Shown here in pieces: positions 8,966-17,160 of a DNA stretch of 34,006 bases. A model generated the notes under the pieces. That model saw nothing but the letters and a program-made list of their open reading frames with translations, had not been told where the DNA came from and did no database searches. The position numbers and the translations under genes are program-made. Source of the stretch: Vibrio sp. 10N.261.45.E2 (GTDB taxonomy: Bacteria; Pseudomonadota; Gammaproteobacteria; Enterobacterales; Vibrionaceae); NCBI RefSeq assembly GCF_002875705.1, contig NZ_MCZZ01000139.1, positions 1,042 to 35,047 of the forward strand. Reading direction: 5' to 3'. Each line of letters begins with the position of its first letter. Within the stretch, counting starts at the first letter, position 1.

Positions 8966-9424
8966 ATGAAGAGATTACTTATTCTTTTGGCTTTTGCTAT
9001 GCCTGTTGTTTGTTCAGCGAACAGTTTGCCTCTACTTCCCTCTCAAATAGATCGCTCTGCTCATAAATTCTTTATCTCTACACAAAATGCATCGAGTGAA
9101 AGTTTCGATACTTGGAAAATAGACAGTGGTTATTCATATAGCTTGTTTGCGGATGTAGATCTTTATGTCGGTACACGTATCAATAGCGCCGCTCTGAAAC
9201 AAGAAAGTGGATTCTTGAGTGGTGTCAGTTATCAGTTCTCAGAAAGAGTCTCTTTCAACAGTTCTTTGCACACCTATAAAGATGAGACCGAAGACAATGA
9301 GCAGTCAGTGGCCGCAGAAGTTTCCAGCCGAGTACAACTGACAGATAATCTAGATTTGCATGCCACCCTTGATTATGAAGAGTGGCAGCAAGGTGTTGAA
9401 GTGGGATTAGGGTTTCGCTTTTAA
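8966..9424 (+). CDS. Small secreted protein, probable outer-membrane beta-barrel-like protein of unknown function
   Basis: 152 residues. It begins with a signal peptide, MKRLLILLAFAMPVVCSANS, probably cut after CSA. The mature part alternates hydrophobic and polar residues in strands ending in aromatic residues (SYSLFADVDLYVGTRI, FLSGVSYQFSERVSFNSSL, LDYEEWQQGVEVGLGFRF). It ends in phenylalanine, the usual C-terminal signal for BAM-assembled outer-membrane proteins. It is short for a barrel (perhaps eight strands). The ribosome binding site AGGAG is 7 bases before the ATG. It stands alone, divergent from the thr operon and convergent with the RraA-like gene. I do not recognise a named family; the outer-membrane location is inferred. 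Confidence 0.75.
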   Translation: MKRLLILLAFAMPVVCSANSLPLLPSQIDRSAHKFFISTQNASSESFDTWKIDSGYSYSLFADVDLYVGTRINSAALKQESGFLSGVSYQFSERVSFNSSLHTYKDETEDNEQSVAAEVSSRVQLTDNLDLHATLDYEEWQQGVEVGLGFRF

Positions 9425-9469
9425 TCCAATAAGCTTATTACTAATGAACCATTGCGAATCAAATCACCG

Positions 9470-9955
9470 TTATGATTCAATCAACAACTCCGACGAAATT
9501 AACACGCCATTCCAATCAGCATAAATATAGTCACCAGGTTGAATCAGTTGGTTGTGTATCGATAGCGTAACATTCACTTGGCCTACACCGCGCTTCTCTG
9601 TTTTGAATGGTGATGCACCCAGCGCCTGAACGCCCAAGTCCATTTGCGACATCATGCCAACATCACGCACTGCACCGTTCACAATAACGCCTTCCCAACC
9701 ATTTTCTATCGCGAGAATAGCAAGTTGATCGCCAAGCAGCGCCTTCTGACATGAGCCATTTCCGTCAACAACAAGCACTTTGCCAGTACCATCGGTCTCC
9801 AAAACCTCGCGAACCTTGGAATTATCGTGATAACAACGAACTGTTACAATTTTCCCAAAGAACGCACCACGTTGACCGAAGTTTTGCAGTGGCATGTTCA
9901 GTAAGGTGACTTTGCTTTCAAACTCATCACACAAGTCGGGTGTTATATCGTGCAT
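9470..9955 (-). CDS. RraA-family protein (putative 4-hydroxy-4-methyl-2-oxoglutarate aldolase / RraA paralogue)
   Basis: 161 residues of the RraA/HMG-aldolase fold. The motifs [35 protein letters not shown] and [13 protein letters not shown] are present. In the aldolases of this family an Arg-Asp pair in GxxRD binds pyruvate and a divalent metal. E. coli RraA, the RNase E inhibitor, has GAVRQ there, whereas this protein has GAVRD, so the metal-binding Asp is kept. That favours the enzyme-type annotation (aldolase / oxaloacetate decarboxylase) over a pure RNase E regulator, but both activities have been proposed for family members. The ribosome binding site is GGAGG, 4 bases before the ATG. 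It is monocistronic. Confidence 0.85.
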   Translation of the reverse strand: MHDITPDLCDEFESKVTLLNMPLQNFGQRGAFFGKIVTVRCYHDNSKVREVLETDGTGKVLVVDGNGSCQKALLGDQLAILAIENGWEGVIVNGAVRDVGMMSQMDLGVQALGASPFKTEKRGVGQVNVTLSIHNQLIQPGDYIYADWNGVLISSELLIES

Positions 9956-10533
9956 ATATCCTCCGTGAGTAAGACGTGACCTGTTCAGTCAGGCTAGCCT
10001 CTATGCTTTTATATGTTATTAAAATTAATCCTTTGTTTTCATTGTTCTATGCTCAATTTATTACTCAATAAAAGTTGATTGAACATATTTATCTACTAGA
10101 CTCTTAGGACAGCTTTCAGCTTCCTTGGTTCATAATCCGGTCTTTAGCAGGCAAGATGTGAGAGACATCTCGAATAATCATTCTTGTTTTGGTGCTAAAT
10201 AGTCACCATAACATTGGTTAAGTTGTAGCCATACTATTAAAGTTTGTTGCGATACGGCAATTGATGTAAATCAACAAAGTGAATGGAATTAACATTCTCG
10301 CGTTGTTAGCATGCTGTTAACATTATAGAATCCGTTCCAATCACTAAAAGAATGATTGAAAGGCGTACTGGATCTACGTTATTGGGCAATACTTCAAGGA
10401 AGGCAGATAGCTGGAAGTAAGTGTTTTTTTGAAAACTTTAAGTTATCATCAAAAATACATTACCTGTATGTTATGTTTTTGCCTAGAATTTATTCTATTA
10501 GCACAGTTTCGTCACAAATTTAGGTACCGCCAA
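9956..10533 (+). promoter_or_regulatory. arcA upstream region (578 bases) with an FNR-type box
   Basis: This region contains the divergent control elements of the RraA-like gene and arcA. A perfect FNR-type site, TTGATGTAAATCAA, is at 10261-10274, 260 bases before the arcA ATG. In E. coli FNR activates arcA, so this placement is meaningful. A possible -10 sequence, TATAGA at 10324-10329, is too weak to fix the start site. An open frame from 10429 runs into arcA but has no homology to ArcA and no good ribosome binding site. I see no RNA gene here. Confidence 0.55.
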
Positions 10534-11250
10534 ATGCAAACCCCGCAGATTCTGATCGTTGAAGATGAGCAAGTAACTCGTAACACTCTAAAGAGTATTT
10601 TTGAAGCAGAGGGATATGCTGTTTTTGAGGCTAGCGACGGTGAAGAGATGCACCAAGTGCTATCTGACAACCAAGTTAACCTTGTAATTATGGACATCAA
10701 CCTTCCAGGTAAGAATGGCCTACTACTTGCGCGTGAACTACGTGAGCAAGCAAACGTAGCGCTTATGTTCTTAACTGGTCGTGATAATGAAGTTGATAAG
10801 ATCCTTGGCCTAGAGATCGGCGCTGATGACTACATCACTAAGCCTTTCAACCCTCGTGAACTGACTATCCGTGCACGTAACCTTCTTAACCGTTCAATGA
10901 GCACAAGCTCTGTTCAAGAAGAAAAACGTAGCGTTGAGAAGTACGAGTTCAACGGTTGGGTACTAGATATCAACAGTCGTTCTCTGGTTAGCCCAGATGG
11001 CGAAGGTTACAAGCTACCTCGTTCAGAGTTCCGTGCTCTACTTCACTTCTGTGAGAACCCAGGTAAGATCCAAACACGTGCAGACCTTCTTAAAAAGATG
11101 ACAGGCCGTGAGCTTAAGCCGCACGATCGTACTGTAGACGTAACAATCCGTCGTATTCGTAAGCACTTTGAATCTGTTTCTGGTACACCAGAAATCATCG
11201 CAACGATTCACGGTGAAGGCTACCGCTTTTGTGGTGACCTAGAAGACTAA
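10534..11250 (+). CDS. arcA: Two-component response regulator ArcA
   Basis: An OmpR/PhoB-type regulator that, when phosphorylated by ArcB under low oxygen, represses respiratory genes and activates fermentative ones. The 238 residues equal the E. coli length. Receiver domain: acidic pocket EDE at 10-12, phosphoacceptor Asp54 in MDINLPG, Lys in [12 protein letters not shown]-binding winged helix: about 135-233, ending [13 protein letters not shown] and [12 protein letters not shown] chose the ATG at 10534 ([12 protein letters not shown]). The frame is open 35 codons further upstream, but that part is unlike any ArcA; a TAGGTA ribosome site precedes the chosen ATG. It is transcribed alone towards arcB, with a shared terminator between them. 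Confidence 0.98.
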   Translation: MQTPQILIVEDEQVTRNTLKSIFEAEGYAVFEASDGEEMHQVLSDNQVNLVIMDINLPGKNGLLLARELREQANVALMFLTGRDNEVDKILGLEIGADDYITKPFNPRELTIRARNLLNRSMSTSSVQEEKRSVEKYEFNGWVLDINSRSLVSPDGEGYKLPRSEFRALLHFCENPGKIQTRADLLKKMTGRELKPHDRTVDVTIRRIRKHFESVSGTPEIIATIHGEGYRFCGDLED

Positions 11251-11313
11251 TTTGATTAAGCTTCTGACTGTTCAGTACTGCTAACAACCGAAGCGAAATC
11301 AATAGTTATGAAA

Positions 11314-11341
11314 AAGGGAGAATGCCAACGCATTCTCCCTT
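11314..11341. terminator. Bidirectional terminator between arcA and the arcB transcript
   Basis: An 11-base stem, AAGGGAGAATG - CCAACG - CATTCTCCCTT. It is flanked by A5 on the left (a T5 on the minus strand) and a T-rich TATTTATT on the right, so it can serve both converging transcripts. Confidence 0.85.
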
Positions 11342-11367
11342 ATTTATTGTTCTGGATTAAGTGAGGT

Positions 11368-11811
11368 TTAATAAACCGTATCGACCTTAACGTCCTTTTC
11401 CACCAGCCACTTCACGGTCTCGCCATCTTTCAGTTCAACCGCTACATCAACAGGTTTGTCGCTATCGATCTCTAGTTGCCATACAAACGCGACTTCCCAC
11501 TGAGTTTCACTGTGTGTTCTTAAATCAAGATCATCCGCCGTTACCAACAAGGTATCTGCCCCCTGTTTAACCGTAACACTCTCAACCGCAAGCGTTGCTG
11601 GTAGTTGTGAGTCTGACTCTAGGTAGATTGAACCATGCAGTGTCTTATCTTGAGTCTCTCCAATCGTTGGCATCTTGTTGTGCCAAAGGTTGCTTTTCAT
11701 TGTGACTGTTGCTGCAGATACTTCTACTTGATTATCTTGCTGCCATTCTACTTGTGGCGCAGAACAACCCGCTAATGCCACTACACATGCGGCGAATGCT
11801 AATTTTTTCAT
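11368..11811 (-). CDS. Putative lipoprotein downstream of arcB, function unknown
   Basis: 147 residues with a type II signal sequence: MKKLAFAACVVALAGCSAP, lipobox LAGC with the lipidated Cys at residue 16. The residue after Cys is Ser, so Lol sorting to the outer membrane is expected. The mature part is acidic and strand-rich with no cysteine; I recognise no domain. It begins 7 bases after the arcB stop, so it is almost certainly cotranscribed and probably translationally coupled (AGAAG just before the ATG overlaps the arcB stop). No functional link to Arc signalling is evident from sequence. Confidence 0.85.
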   Translation of the reverse strand: MKKLAFAACVVALAGCSAPQVEWQQDNQVEVSAATVTMKSNLWHNKMPTIGETQDKTLHGSIYLESDSQLPATLAVESVTVKQGADTLLVTADDLDLRTHSETQWEVAFVWQLEIDSDKPVDVAVELKDGETVKWLVEKDVKVDTVY

Positions 11812-11818
11812 TATTCTT

Positions 11819-14188
11819 CTACCTTTGATTTAACCAACTCTTTAAGACTTCAATATCATTCTGGTATTCGTTATTTATTTCATCAACCCAATCTGAAATG
11901 TTCTCCCACCACGCAGGCAGATCTGGAGATTGAGCTTTCTGAGCAACTTGCTGGATGCGTTTCAGGCCAATGGAACCTGCTGCACCTTTAATCTTATGTG
12001 CCTCAGAAACAATGCTGGCTTTATCTTTCGCAATCATGTTGGAGTTCAATATTTCCATATACTCCGGCATCATATCTTCAAACATCACGATGCTATCCAA
12101 AACCGGTTTTGGTCCAACAATATCAACATAAGACTCTAGCATATCAATATCAAGCAATGTGGTATCAATCGCTGAAATAACTGGCTTGCTCGCGTCAACT
12201 TTATCAATGATCTCAACCTTCTCTGTACCTGCAGATTTCTCAATAACCTTTGGTGCATCTTCGATAAGTTCACTGATTACATCTTGGATAGCCCGAACTG
12301 ATAGCGGTTTACTGATCGCTTCGTCCATACCTTTCTGGAAATACTCTTGCTTGTTGCTTAATACGTTCGCAGTTAATGCGACTAAAGGCGGTAGCTGGCT
12401 GTATTTCTCACGGTAGTATTGAGCAATATCGAAACCTGTCATGTCTGGCAGTTGGATATCCAATAATACCAAGTAATAGTCTTCAGGATTGAAAGCGATT
12501 TGCGCCTCTTTACCCGTCATCACTACTGTCACTTCATGGCCAAGGCTTTCTAGCAGAGAGCGAGCTACTGTAATATTCAGTTCAATGTCTTCGACCATGA
12601 AGATCTTAAGGTTCGACTGCTTTCTTGGCGTTTTGATCAGTGCTTGAGTATCGTGATTCACAGGCACACGAATCGAAACCGTAAAGGTACTACCAAAGCC
12701 CTCTTCACTGGTGACTTCAATATAGCCATCCATCATATTGATCAGCTGTTGAGAAACAGCAAGACCAATTCCGGTACCAACAGCGTGCAAGTTGTCCGTT
12801 CCCGACTTCACCTGATAGTACATCGCGAATATCTTTTCGATTTCACTTTCAGGGATACCGATACCGGTATCTTCGACTTCCATCGTAATGTTGGCAAAGT
12901 CGCCTTCAATGTCGGCGCTGACTGTCATTACTACGCCACCATCTTTGGTGAACTTCATCGCGTTACTAACAAGGTTCCATAGTACCTGTCTAAGACGAGT
13001 GCCATCGACCTCAACAGAAGCAGGAAGATCTGACAATCTTTCTAGATCGAATCTCAATCCTTTCTGCTCTGCCATTAATGCAGAGATACTTTCGATCTCG
13101 ACAACGAAATCTTCAAAGTTGATAGGCGTTGGGAATAGCTCAAGTTTACGACGGTCGAACTTATCCATGTCGATAATATCGTTAAAGATATTACCCAATG
13201 TCACCGCGCTCACCTTGATGGTTTGCATCTGCTTACGTTGTTCAGTGGTCAACTGGCTATCCAGCAACATGCGGCTCAAACCAATGATGCCGTTAAGCGG
13301 GGTTCTGAGTTCATGACTGATCGTTGAGATAAAAGTAGTCTTATCGCGACTGGCTTTCTCAAGTGACTCTTGATGCTCTTTACGCTCGGTGATATCGCGA
13401 CCGAAACCTACTAAGCCTAAGTGGCGGCCATCTTTACTGTAAAAAGGCACTTTACGCAGTTCGAAGTAACTCTTACGGCCATCTGGGTATTCAAGCCATT
13501 GGTCATAGGTCAACGCTTGGTTGTCGGCAAATACTTTCTTATCGGTTTCAACAACTTGTTGAGCGACCTCTTTGCTGTAAACATCCCAAGGCGTTAAACC
13601 AACCAGCTCTTTTTCTGTTTTGCCGGTGAGCTCTTCAACCGCACGGTTACAACCAGAGAACACACCATCTTCATTACGGTAGTAAATAAGGTCAGGCGAG
13701 GCATCGATAAAGGAGCGTAACAATGCAGTACGCTCAGCTAGTTCAAGCTGAGTACGTTCACGCTGAAAGACTTCGTTTTCGAGATCATGCATCGCCTCAG
13801 CGCGTGCTTCTTCCGCCTTCTCACGCTCTTCAATTTCTTGATTAAGCTTCTCGATATTGAGCTGCATTTTATTGTTGAGTTCTTGGTCTCGCTCACGCAT
13901 GTCGCCAAGTTTAGAGACCAATTTCGCTAACCTTTGACGTGATTCCTCCAGCTGATCCACGACCACTGACAGAAAGTAAACCGCCCAAGGCGTGATCACT
14001 AAACCGAAGAAAACTGAACGGACAATGTCGATGTCATCAACATTCCCTTTGAGTGCGAGGGTGATACCGACTTGCACAACAACAGCGAGGGCAACAAGCG
14101 CTAGGGCGAGTAAGATAGAAAAGCGGACAATCCCCAGTTTTACGAGTAGATCCACGTAATACTGAGCAAGATTTTTCATGGGTTTCAT
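11819..14188 (-). CDS. arcB: Tripartite aerobic respiration control sensor kinase ArcB
   Basis: Inner-membrane hybrid histidine kinase that senses the quinone redox state and phosphorylates ArcA. 789 residues: two membrane helices (about 22-47 and 57-77), a coiled-coil linker (78-150), PAS (about 155-270, FRSITERK-like end GRDITERK), DHp with His292 in STISHELRTPLNG, ATPase with VEDTGIGIP and GTGIGLAVS, receiver with Asp577 in LLDIQLPDMTG, and HPt with His731 in EAHKIKGAAGS. Numbering matches E. coli up to His292. Cys180 (FSGCNRA) is kept, but the second redox cysteine, Cys241, is tyrosine (GRKSYFELRK), and the protein has no other cysteine. GGAG is 6 bases before the ATG. It is separated from arcA and converges with it. 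Confidence 0.98.
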   Translation of the reverse strand: MKPMKNLAQYYVDLLVKLGIVRFSILLALALVALAVVVQVGITLALKGNVDDIDIVRSVFFGLVITPWAVYFLSVVVDQLEESRQRLAKLVSKLGDMRERDQELNNKMQLNIEKLNQEIEEREKAEEARAEAMHDLENEVFQRERTQLELAERTALLRSFIDASPDLIYYRNEDGVFSGCNRAVEELTGKTEKELVGLTPWDVYSKEVAQQVVETDKKVFADNQALTYDQWLEYPDGRKSYFELRKVPFYSKDGRHLGLVGFGRDITERKEHQESLEKASRDKTTFISTISHELRTPLNGIIGLSRMLLDSQLTTEQRKQMQTIKVSAVTLGNIFNDIIDMDKFDRRKLELFPTPINFEDFVVEIESISALMAEQKGLRFDLERLSDLPASVEVDGTRLRQVLWNLVSNAMKFTKDGGVVMTVSADIEGDFANITMEVEDTGIGIPESEIEKIFAMYYQVKSGTDNLHAVGTGIGLAVSQQLINMMDGYIEVTSEEGFGSTFTVSIRVPVNHDTQALIKTPRKQSNLKIFMVEDIELNITVARSLLESLGHEVTVVMTGKEAQIAFNPEDYYLVLLDIQLPDMTGFDIAQYYREKYSQLPPLVALTANVLSNKQEYFQKGMDEAISKPLSVRAIQDVISELIEDAPKVIEKSAGTEKVEIIDKVDASKPVISAIDTTLLDIDMLESYVDIVGPKPVLDSIVMFEDMMPEYMEILNSNMIAKDKASIVSEAHKIKGAAGSIGLKRIQQVAQKAQSPDLPAWWENISDWVDEINNEYQNDIEVLKSWLNQR

Positions 14189-14324
14189 TTAGCGCTCCAT
14201 GCGATAAGACTAGCAACATTCTACCTTGTTTGAAGATAGGAGGTAAGCTAGCTACATCACACGCAGCAAGAGATCAGCGGCAATATCGAAGGTTAACCCC
14301 ATTAATACAAATGCCGAACAAGTC

Positions 14325-14357
14325 AAAACCGACGAGGGTGAGTAAGTCACCGGTTTT
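14325..14357 (-). terminator. Possible terminator after the diguanylate cyclase gene
   Basis: Outer arms AAAACCG and CGGTTTT (14325-14331 and 14351-14357) enclose an inner hairpin GGTGA-CTTAC-TCACC on the minus strand. The T-run is only four bases. It lies directly after the stop at 14364, so arcB probably has its own promoter in the 136 bases that follow. Confidence 0.4.
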
Positions 14358-14363
14358 ATCGGA

Positions 14364-16115
14364 CTAGCGAATTGAGTATGGATGCACCATTGAACGGTTG
14401 CGACCATCAGATTTCGCTTGATACAGCGCACTATCAGCCAAGGCAACAGCCGACTCCATCTCATCATCAGGTGTCGGAATGTAAGAAATGATACCAATAC
14501 TCACAGTGATGAATTCAGAGACCGTCGACTTCTCATGAGCTAACTCCAATTTAAGCACTTCATCATGGATGCGCTGAGCCACCAGCTGCGCACCTTCAGT
14601 TGTTGTGTTTGGCAGAATAAAGCCGAACTCCTCGCCACCATAGCGAGCCACACAATCAGATGAACGATTCAACACCTGTTTAAATGCCTGTGAAACCTGA
14701 ATCAAAGCATCATCACCTTGTTGGTGTCCGTAAAAATCGTTGTAGCCTTTAAAGAAGTCGATATCACACAGCATGATCGTCAGTGGTAGCTTCTCACGCA
14801 CATGGTAATGCCACAGTGTTGAAAGCTGCTCATCGAAACGGCGTCGGTTAGAAACCTGAGTCAGGCTATCCATAAAGCTGAGGCGTTCAAGCTCAAGGTT
14901 GGCTTCTTCTAGTTTCTGCTCTGCAAGATAACGTTCCGTGATATCACGCGCCATGATCAACACGCCATTGGTGCTTGATGCTGGATCTCGAAACGGTGAC
15001 TTCACAACATCATACCAAGTGTATTCACCATCACTGGAGGTGACTTTGTCGATATAGCGTAACGATTTGCCATGATGAAGCACTTGTTGATCGGTGTCTG
15101 AGATACGCATATATATAGTATTAGGTACTACATCTTGCAGACGCTTACCCACTAGGTCACTGACTTCAGAAATACCAAGCGCCGCCACAAATGGCTTATT
15201 ACACGCTTGGTAAACCATATTCTCATTGAAGATACCAATCGAGTCTGGGCTGGCTTCCAAGATGTTTTGCAAGATAGTGTCACGCTGCGCAAGCGCAACT
15301 TCGGTATCTTTACGCTTCTCCATTTCACCACGCAGTTTTTGCTGCATATCGTGCCAATCGGTCACATCGTGGCTAATAGAAAGCATCCCTATATTTTCCC
15401 CATCTTGAGAAAGCAGAACACTTTGGTAGGTTTCAAGCAGACAGCTTTTACCATCTTGGTCGGTTGTCCACGAACGTTCACTAACACGGCCTTTCAATGC
15501 GCCACCAGAAACACTCAAGGTGCCCTCTTCTGGGCGACCGTTCCAAAACTTTTTGAACGAGCGATTGCTCGCGACTAACTCGCCCTTTTGATCTTTCACA
15601 TAAATCAGCTCAGACAAAGAATCCAAAGCGGTACGAGCAACATTCAATTCTCGAACTTCTTGGGACAGTTCTTCATTGGTGTTCTTATAAGGCGCAGCAT
15701 GAATCATCCATACTTTCTTATTTCTAAAATGGATCTTACGACCGACTAGATTGATCTTAAACGACTCAAATTCGGAAAGCGCCCACAGGGAGACTTGCTC
15801 GAAGGCTCGAGAATTAATGTGATTGGTTAAGTAGTGACGAAAGCTGTTCTCGCTTTCAACAGTAGGGAAGCGAAAATTAGCGCCGATTTGGCGGATACCA
15901 AGCAACTGCATGGCTTGGCGATTGGCATAGAGTATTTCGCCACTTCGAACATCAACAAAGTAGAGTGGCGATGGAGTAGCAAGTAGAAGCGTTTCGATAT
16001 GCGACTGATAACGGGAATAGAGATGCCAGCAGATGAGAACAATCAGCAATACAACAACGATATAAATACCGTAGCCATACGCCCTGTCCCACAACCAAGT
16101 CATTACCAGTTCCAT
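14364..16115 (-). CDS. Membrane-anchored PAS-GGDEF diguanylate cyclase
   Basis: Makes the second messenger c-di-GMP from two GTP. 583 residues: one N-terminal membrane helix (about 14-35), a PAS-like region starting at ETLLLATPSPLYFVD, a second PAS (about 155-260, ending ISHDVTDWHDM), a third PAS (about 285-395, ending MARDITERYL), then GGDEF (about 415-583). The active site is GGEEF at 493-497. An RxxD product-inhibition (I) site, RSSD, lies exactly five residues upstream (484-487), so both catalysis and feedback control should work. There is no EAL domain. A GGDEF gene stands at the same place beside arcB in V. cholerae (VC2370, from memory). The ribosome binding site is moderate (TTGAG). 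The sensed signal is unknown. Confidence 0.93.
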   Translation of the reverse strand: MELVMTWLWDRAYGYGIYIVVVLLIVLICWHLYSRYQSHIETLLLATPSPLYFVDVRSGEILYANRQAMQLLGIRQIGANFRFPTVESENSFRHYLTNHINSRAFEQVSLWALSEFESFKINLVGRKIHFRNKKVWMIHAAPYKNTNEELSQEVRELNVARTALDSLSELIYVKDQKGELVASNRSFKKFWNGRPEEGTLSVSGGALKGRVSERSWTTDQDGKSCLLETYQSVLLSQDGENIGMLSISHDVTDWHDMQQKLRGEMEKRKDTEVALAQRDTILQNILEASPDSIGIFNENMVYQACNKPFVAALGISEVSDLVGKRLQDVVPNTIYMRISDTDQQVLHHGKSLRYIDKVTSSDGEYTWYDVVKSPFRDPASSTNGVLIMARDITERYLAEQKLEEANLELERLSFMDSLTQVSNRRRFDEQLSTLWHYHVREKLPLTIMLCDIDFFKGYNDFYGHQQGDDALIQVSQAFKQVLNRSSDCVARYGGEEFGFILPNTTTEGAQLVAQRIHDEVLKLELAHEKSTVSEFITVSIGIISYIPTPDDEMESAVALADSALYQAKSDGRNRSMVHPYSIR

Positions 16116-16206
16116 TTATTCTCAATCTATACCATAAAATCTGTGAGGGAAATGTTACCACTATTTGTTGGTTTTATCTGCTGTTACCTACAGTCACCCA
16201 TTTCTA

Positions 16207-17160
16207 TTAATTGGTCGCGTTTAAAACAGGTAATGTGTACTCGAATGCAGAGCCAGTTTTGATGCCTTGAGCGCCAGTTTTATCGAGCGAACGACCTATC
16301 TCTGTCATCGCTAACCAGCGGTTCTCACACCACAAAGGAGAGAGTAATGTTGGGCGTCTCGCCGCTGAAGAAACACGGTGATAAACCACGTCCACAGGCG
16401 TGCGTTGAATGATCTCACTCGCGATATCAATGTACTCTTCAAGGCTTGGCGCTTCTAGCTTGCCGGCTTTCCATGCCTTAGCCATGGTACTGCCCTCTAC
16501 GATATGAAGGCCATGAAGCTTAATACCATCGGTGCCAACCGCTAATACCTTGTCTAAGGTTTCAAGGTTATCCGCTTTGGTCTCTTTTGGTAGACCAACA
16601 ATAAGGTGGGTACACACTTTGATGCCTAAAGCGCGTGCGCGTTGGGTGATCGTTTCATACACCGCAAAATCGTGTCCACGGTTAATTCGCTTGAGTGTTT
16701 TATCATTGGCGGTTTGTAGGCCGAGCTCGAGCCAAATTTCGTAACCTTGTTTAACGTAACCCGCTAACAGATCTAATACCGCATCAGGTACACAATCAGG
16801 TCTCGTGCCAACACAAAGACCGACGATCTCTGCACCGGGTGCTTTAAGAGCCTCTTCATACATATTCTTGAGCACTTGCACCTCAGCATAAGTGCTGGTG
16901 TACGCCTGAAAATAAGCCAGATACTTCTTGGCACGAGCAATCTCACCCGCACGATCTTTTAGCTGATCAGCAATACTTTGAATTTGAGTTTGTTCATCAG
17001 CAAAAGAAGCCACGTTACAAAAAGTGCAGCCTCCGCGGCCAATGGTTCCGTCTCGGTTTGGGCAGCTGAAACCACCATGAAGCGTCAGCTTATGAACCTT
17101 CTCGCCATAACGGCGTTGAAGATCTTGGCCGATAGTATTAACCAACTCGTGTAATTGCAT
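16207..17160 (-). CDS. yhcC: YhcC-type radical SAM protein (TIGR01212 family)
   Basis: 317 residues, against about 309 for E. coli YhcC. The [4Fe-4S] cluster motif is SCPNRDGTIGRGGCTFC, a CX11CX2C variant of the radical SAM signature found in this family. SAM-binding features ETKADNLETL and GTRPDCVPDAVLDLL follow. Its reaction is not established as far as I know; a role in RNA or cofactor modification has been suggested for relatives. I start it at 17160 (MQLHELVNTIG), which aligns with E. coli MQLQKLVN. The frame is open 31 codons further upstream, but that part has no counterpart and lies in the AT-rich gltB upstream region. It has only a weak ribosome binding site. It diverges from gltB. 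Confidence 0.93.
   Translation of the reverse strand: MQLHELVNTIGQDLQRRYGEKVHKLTLHGGFSCPNRDGTIGRGGCTFCNVASFADEQTQIQSIADQLKDRAGEIARAKKYLAYFQAYTSTYAEVQVLKNMYEEALKAPGAEIVGLCVGTRPDCVPDAVLDLLAGYVKQGYEIWLELGLQTANDKTLKRINRGHDFAVYETITQRARALGIKVCTHLIVGLPKETKADNLETLDKVLAVGTDGIKLHGLHIVEGSTMAKAWKAGKLEAPSLEEYIDIASEIIQRTPVDVVYHRVSSAARRPTLLSPLWCENRWLAMTEIGRSLDKTGAQGIKTGSAFEYTLPVLNATN

Noticed and set aside
10429..10533. 35-codon N-terminal extension of ArcA
   Set aside because: It is unlike any ArcA; the 238-residue form from 10534 equals the E. coli length and places the phosphoacceptor at Asp54.
15999..16262. Plus-strand ORF of 87 codons across the yhcC-diguanylate cyclase gap
   Set aside because: Antisense to the N-terminus of the cyclase and the end of yhcC, with no ribosome site or recognisable domain.
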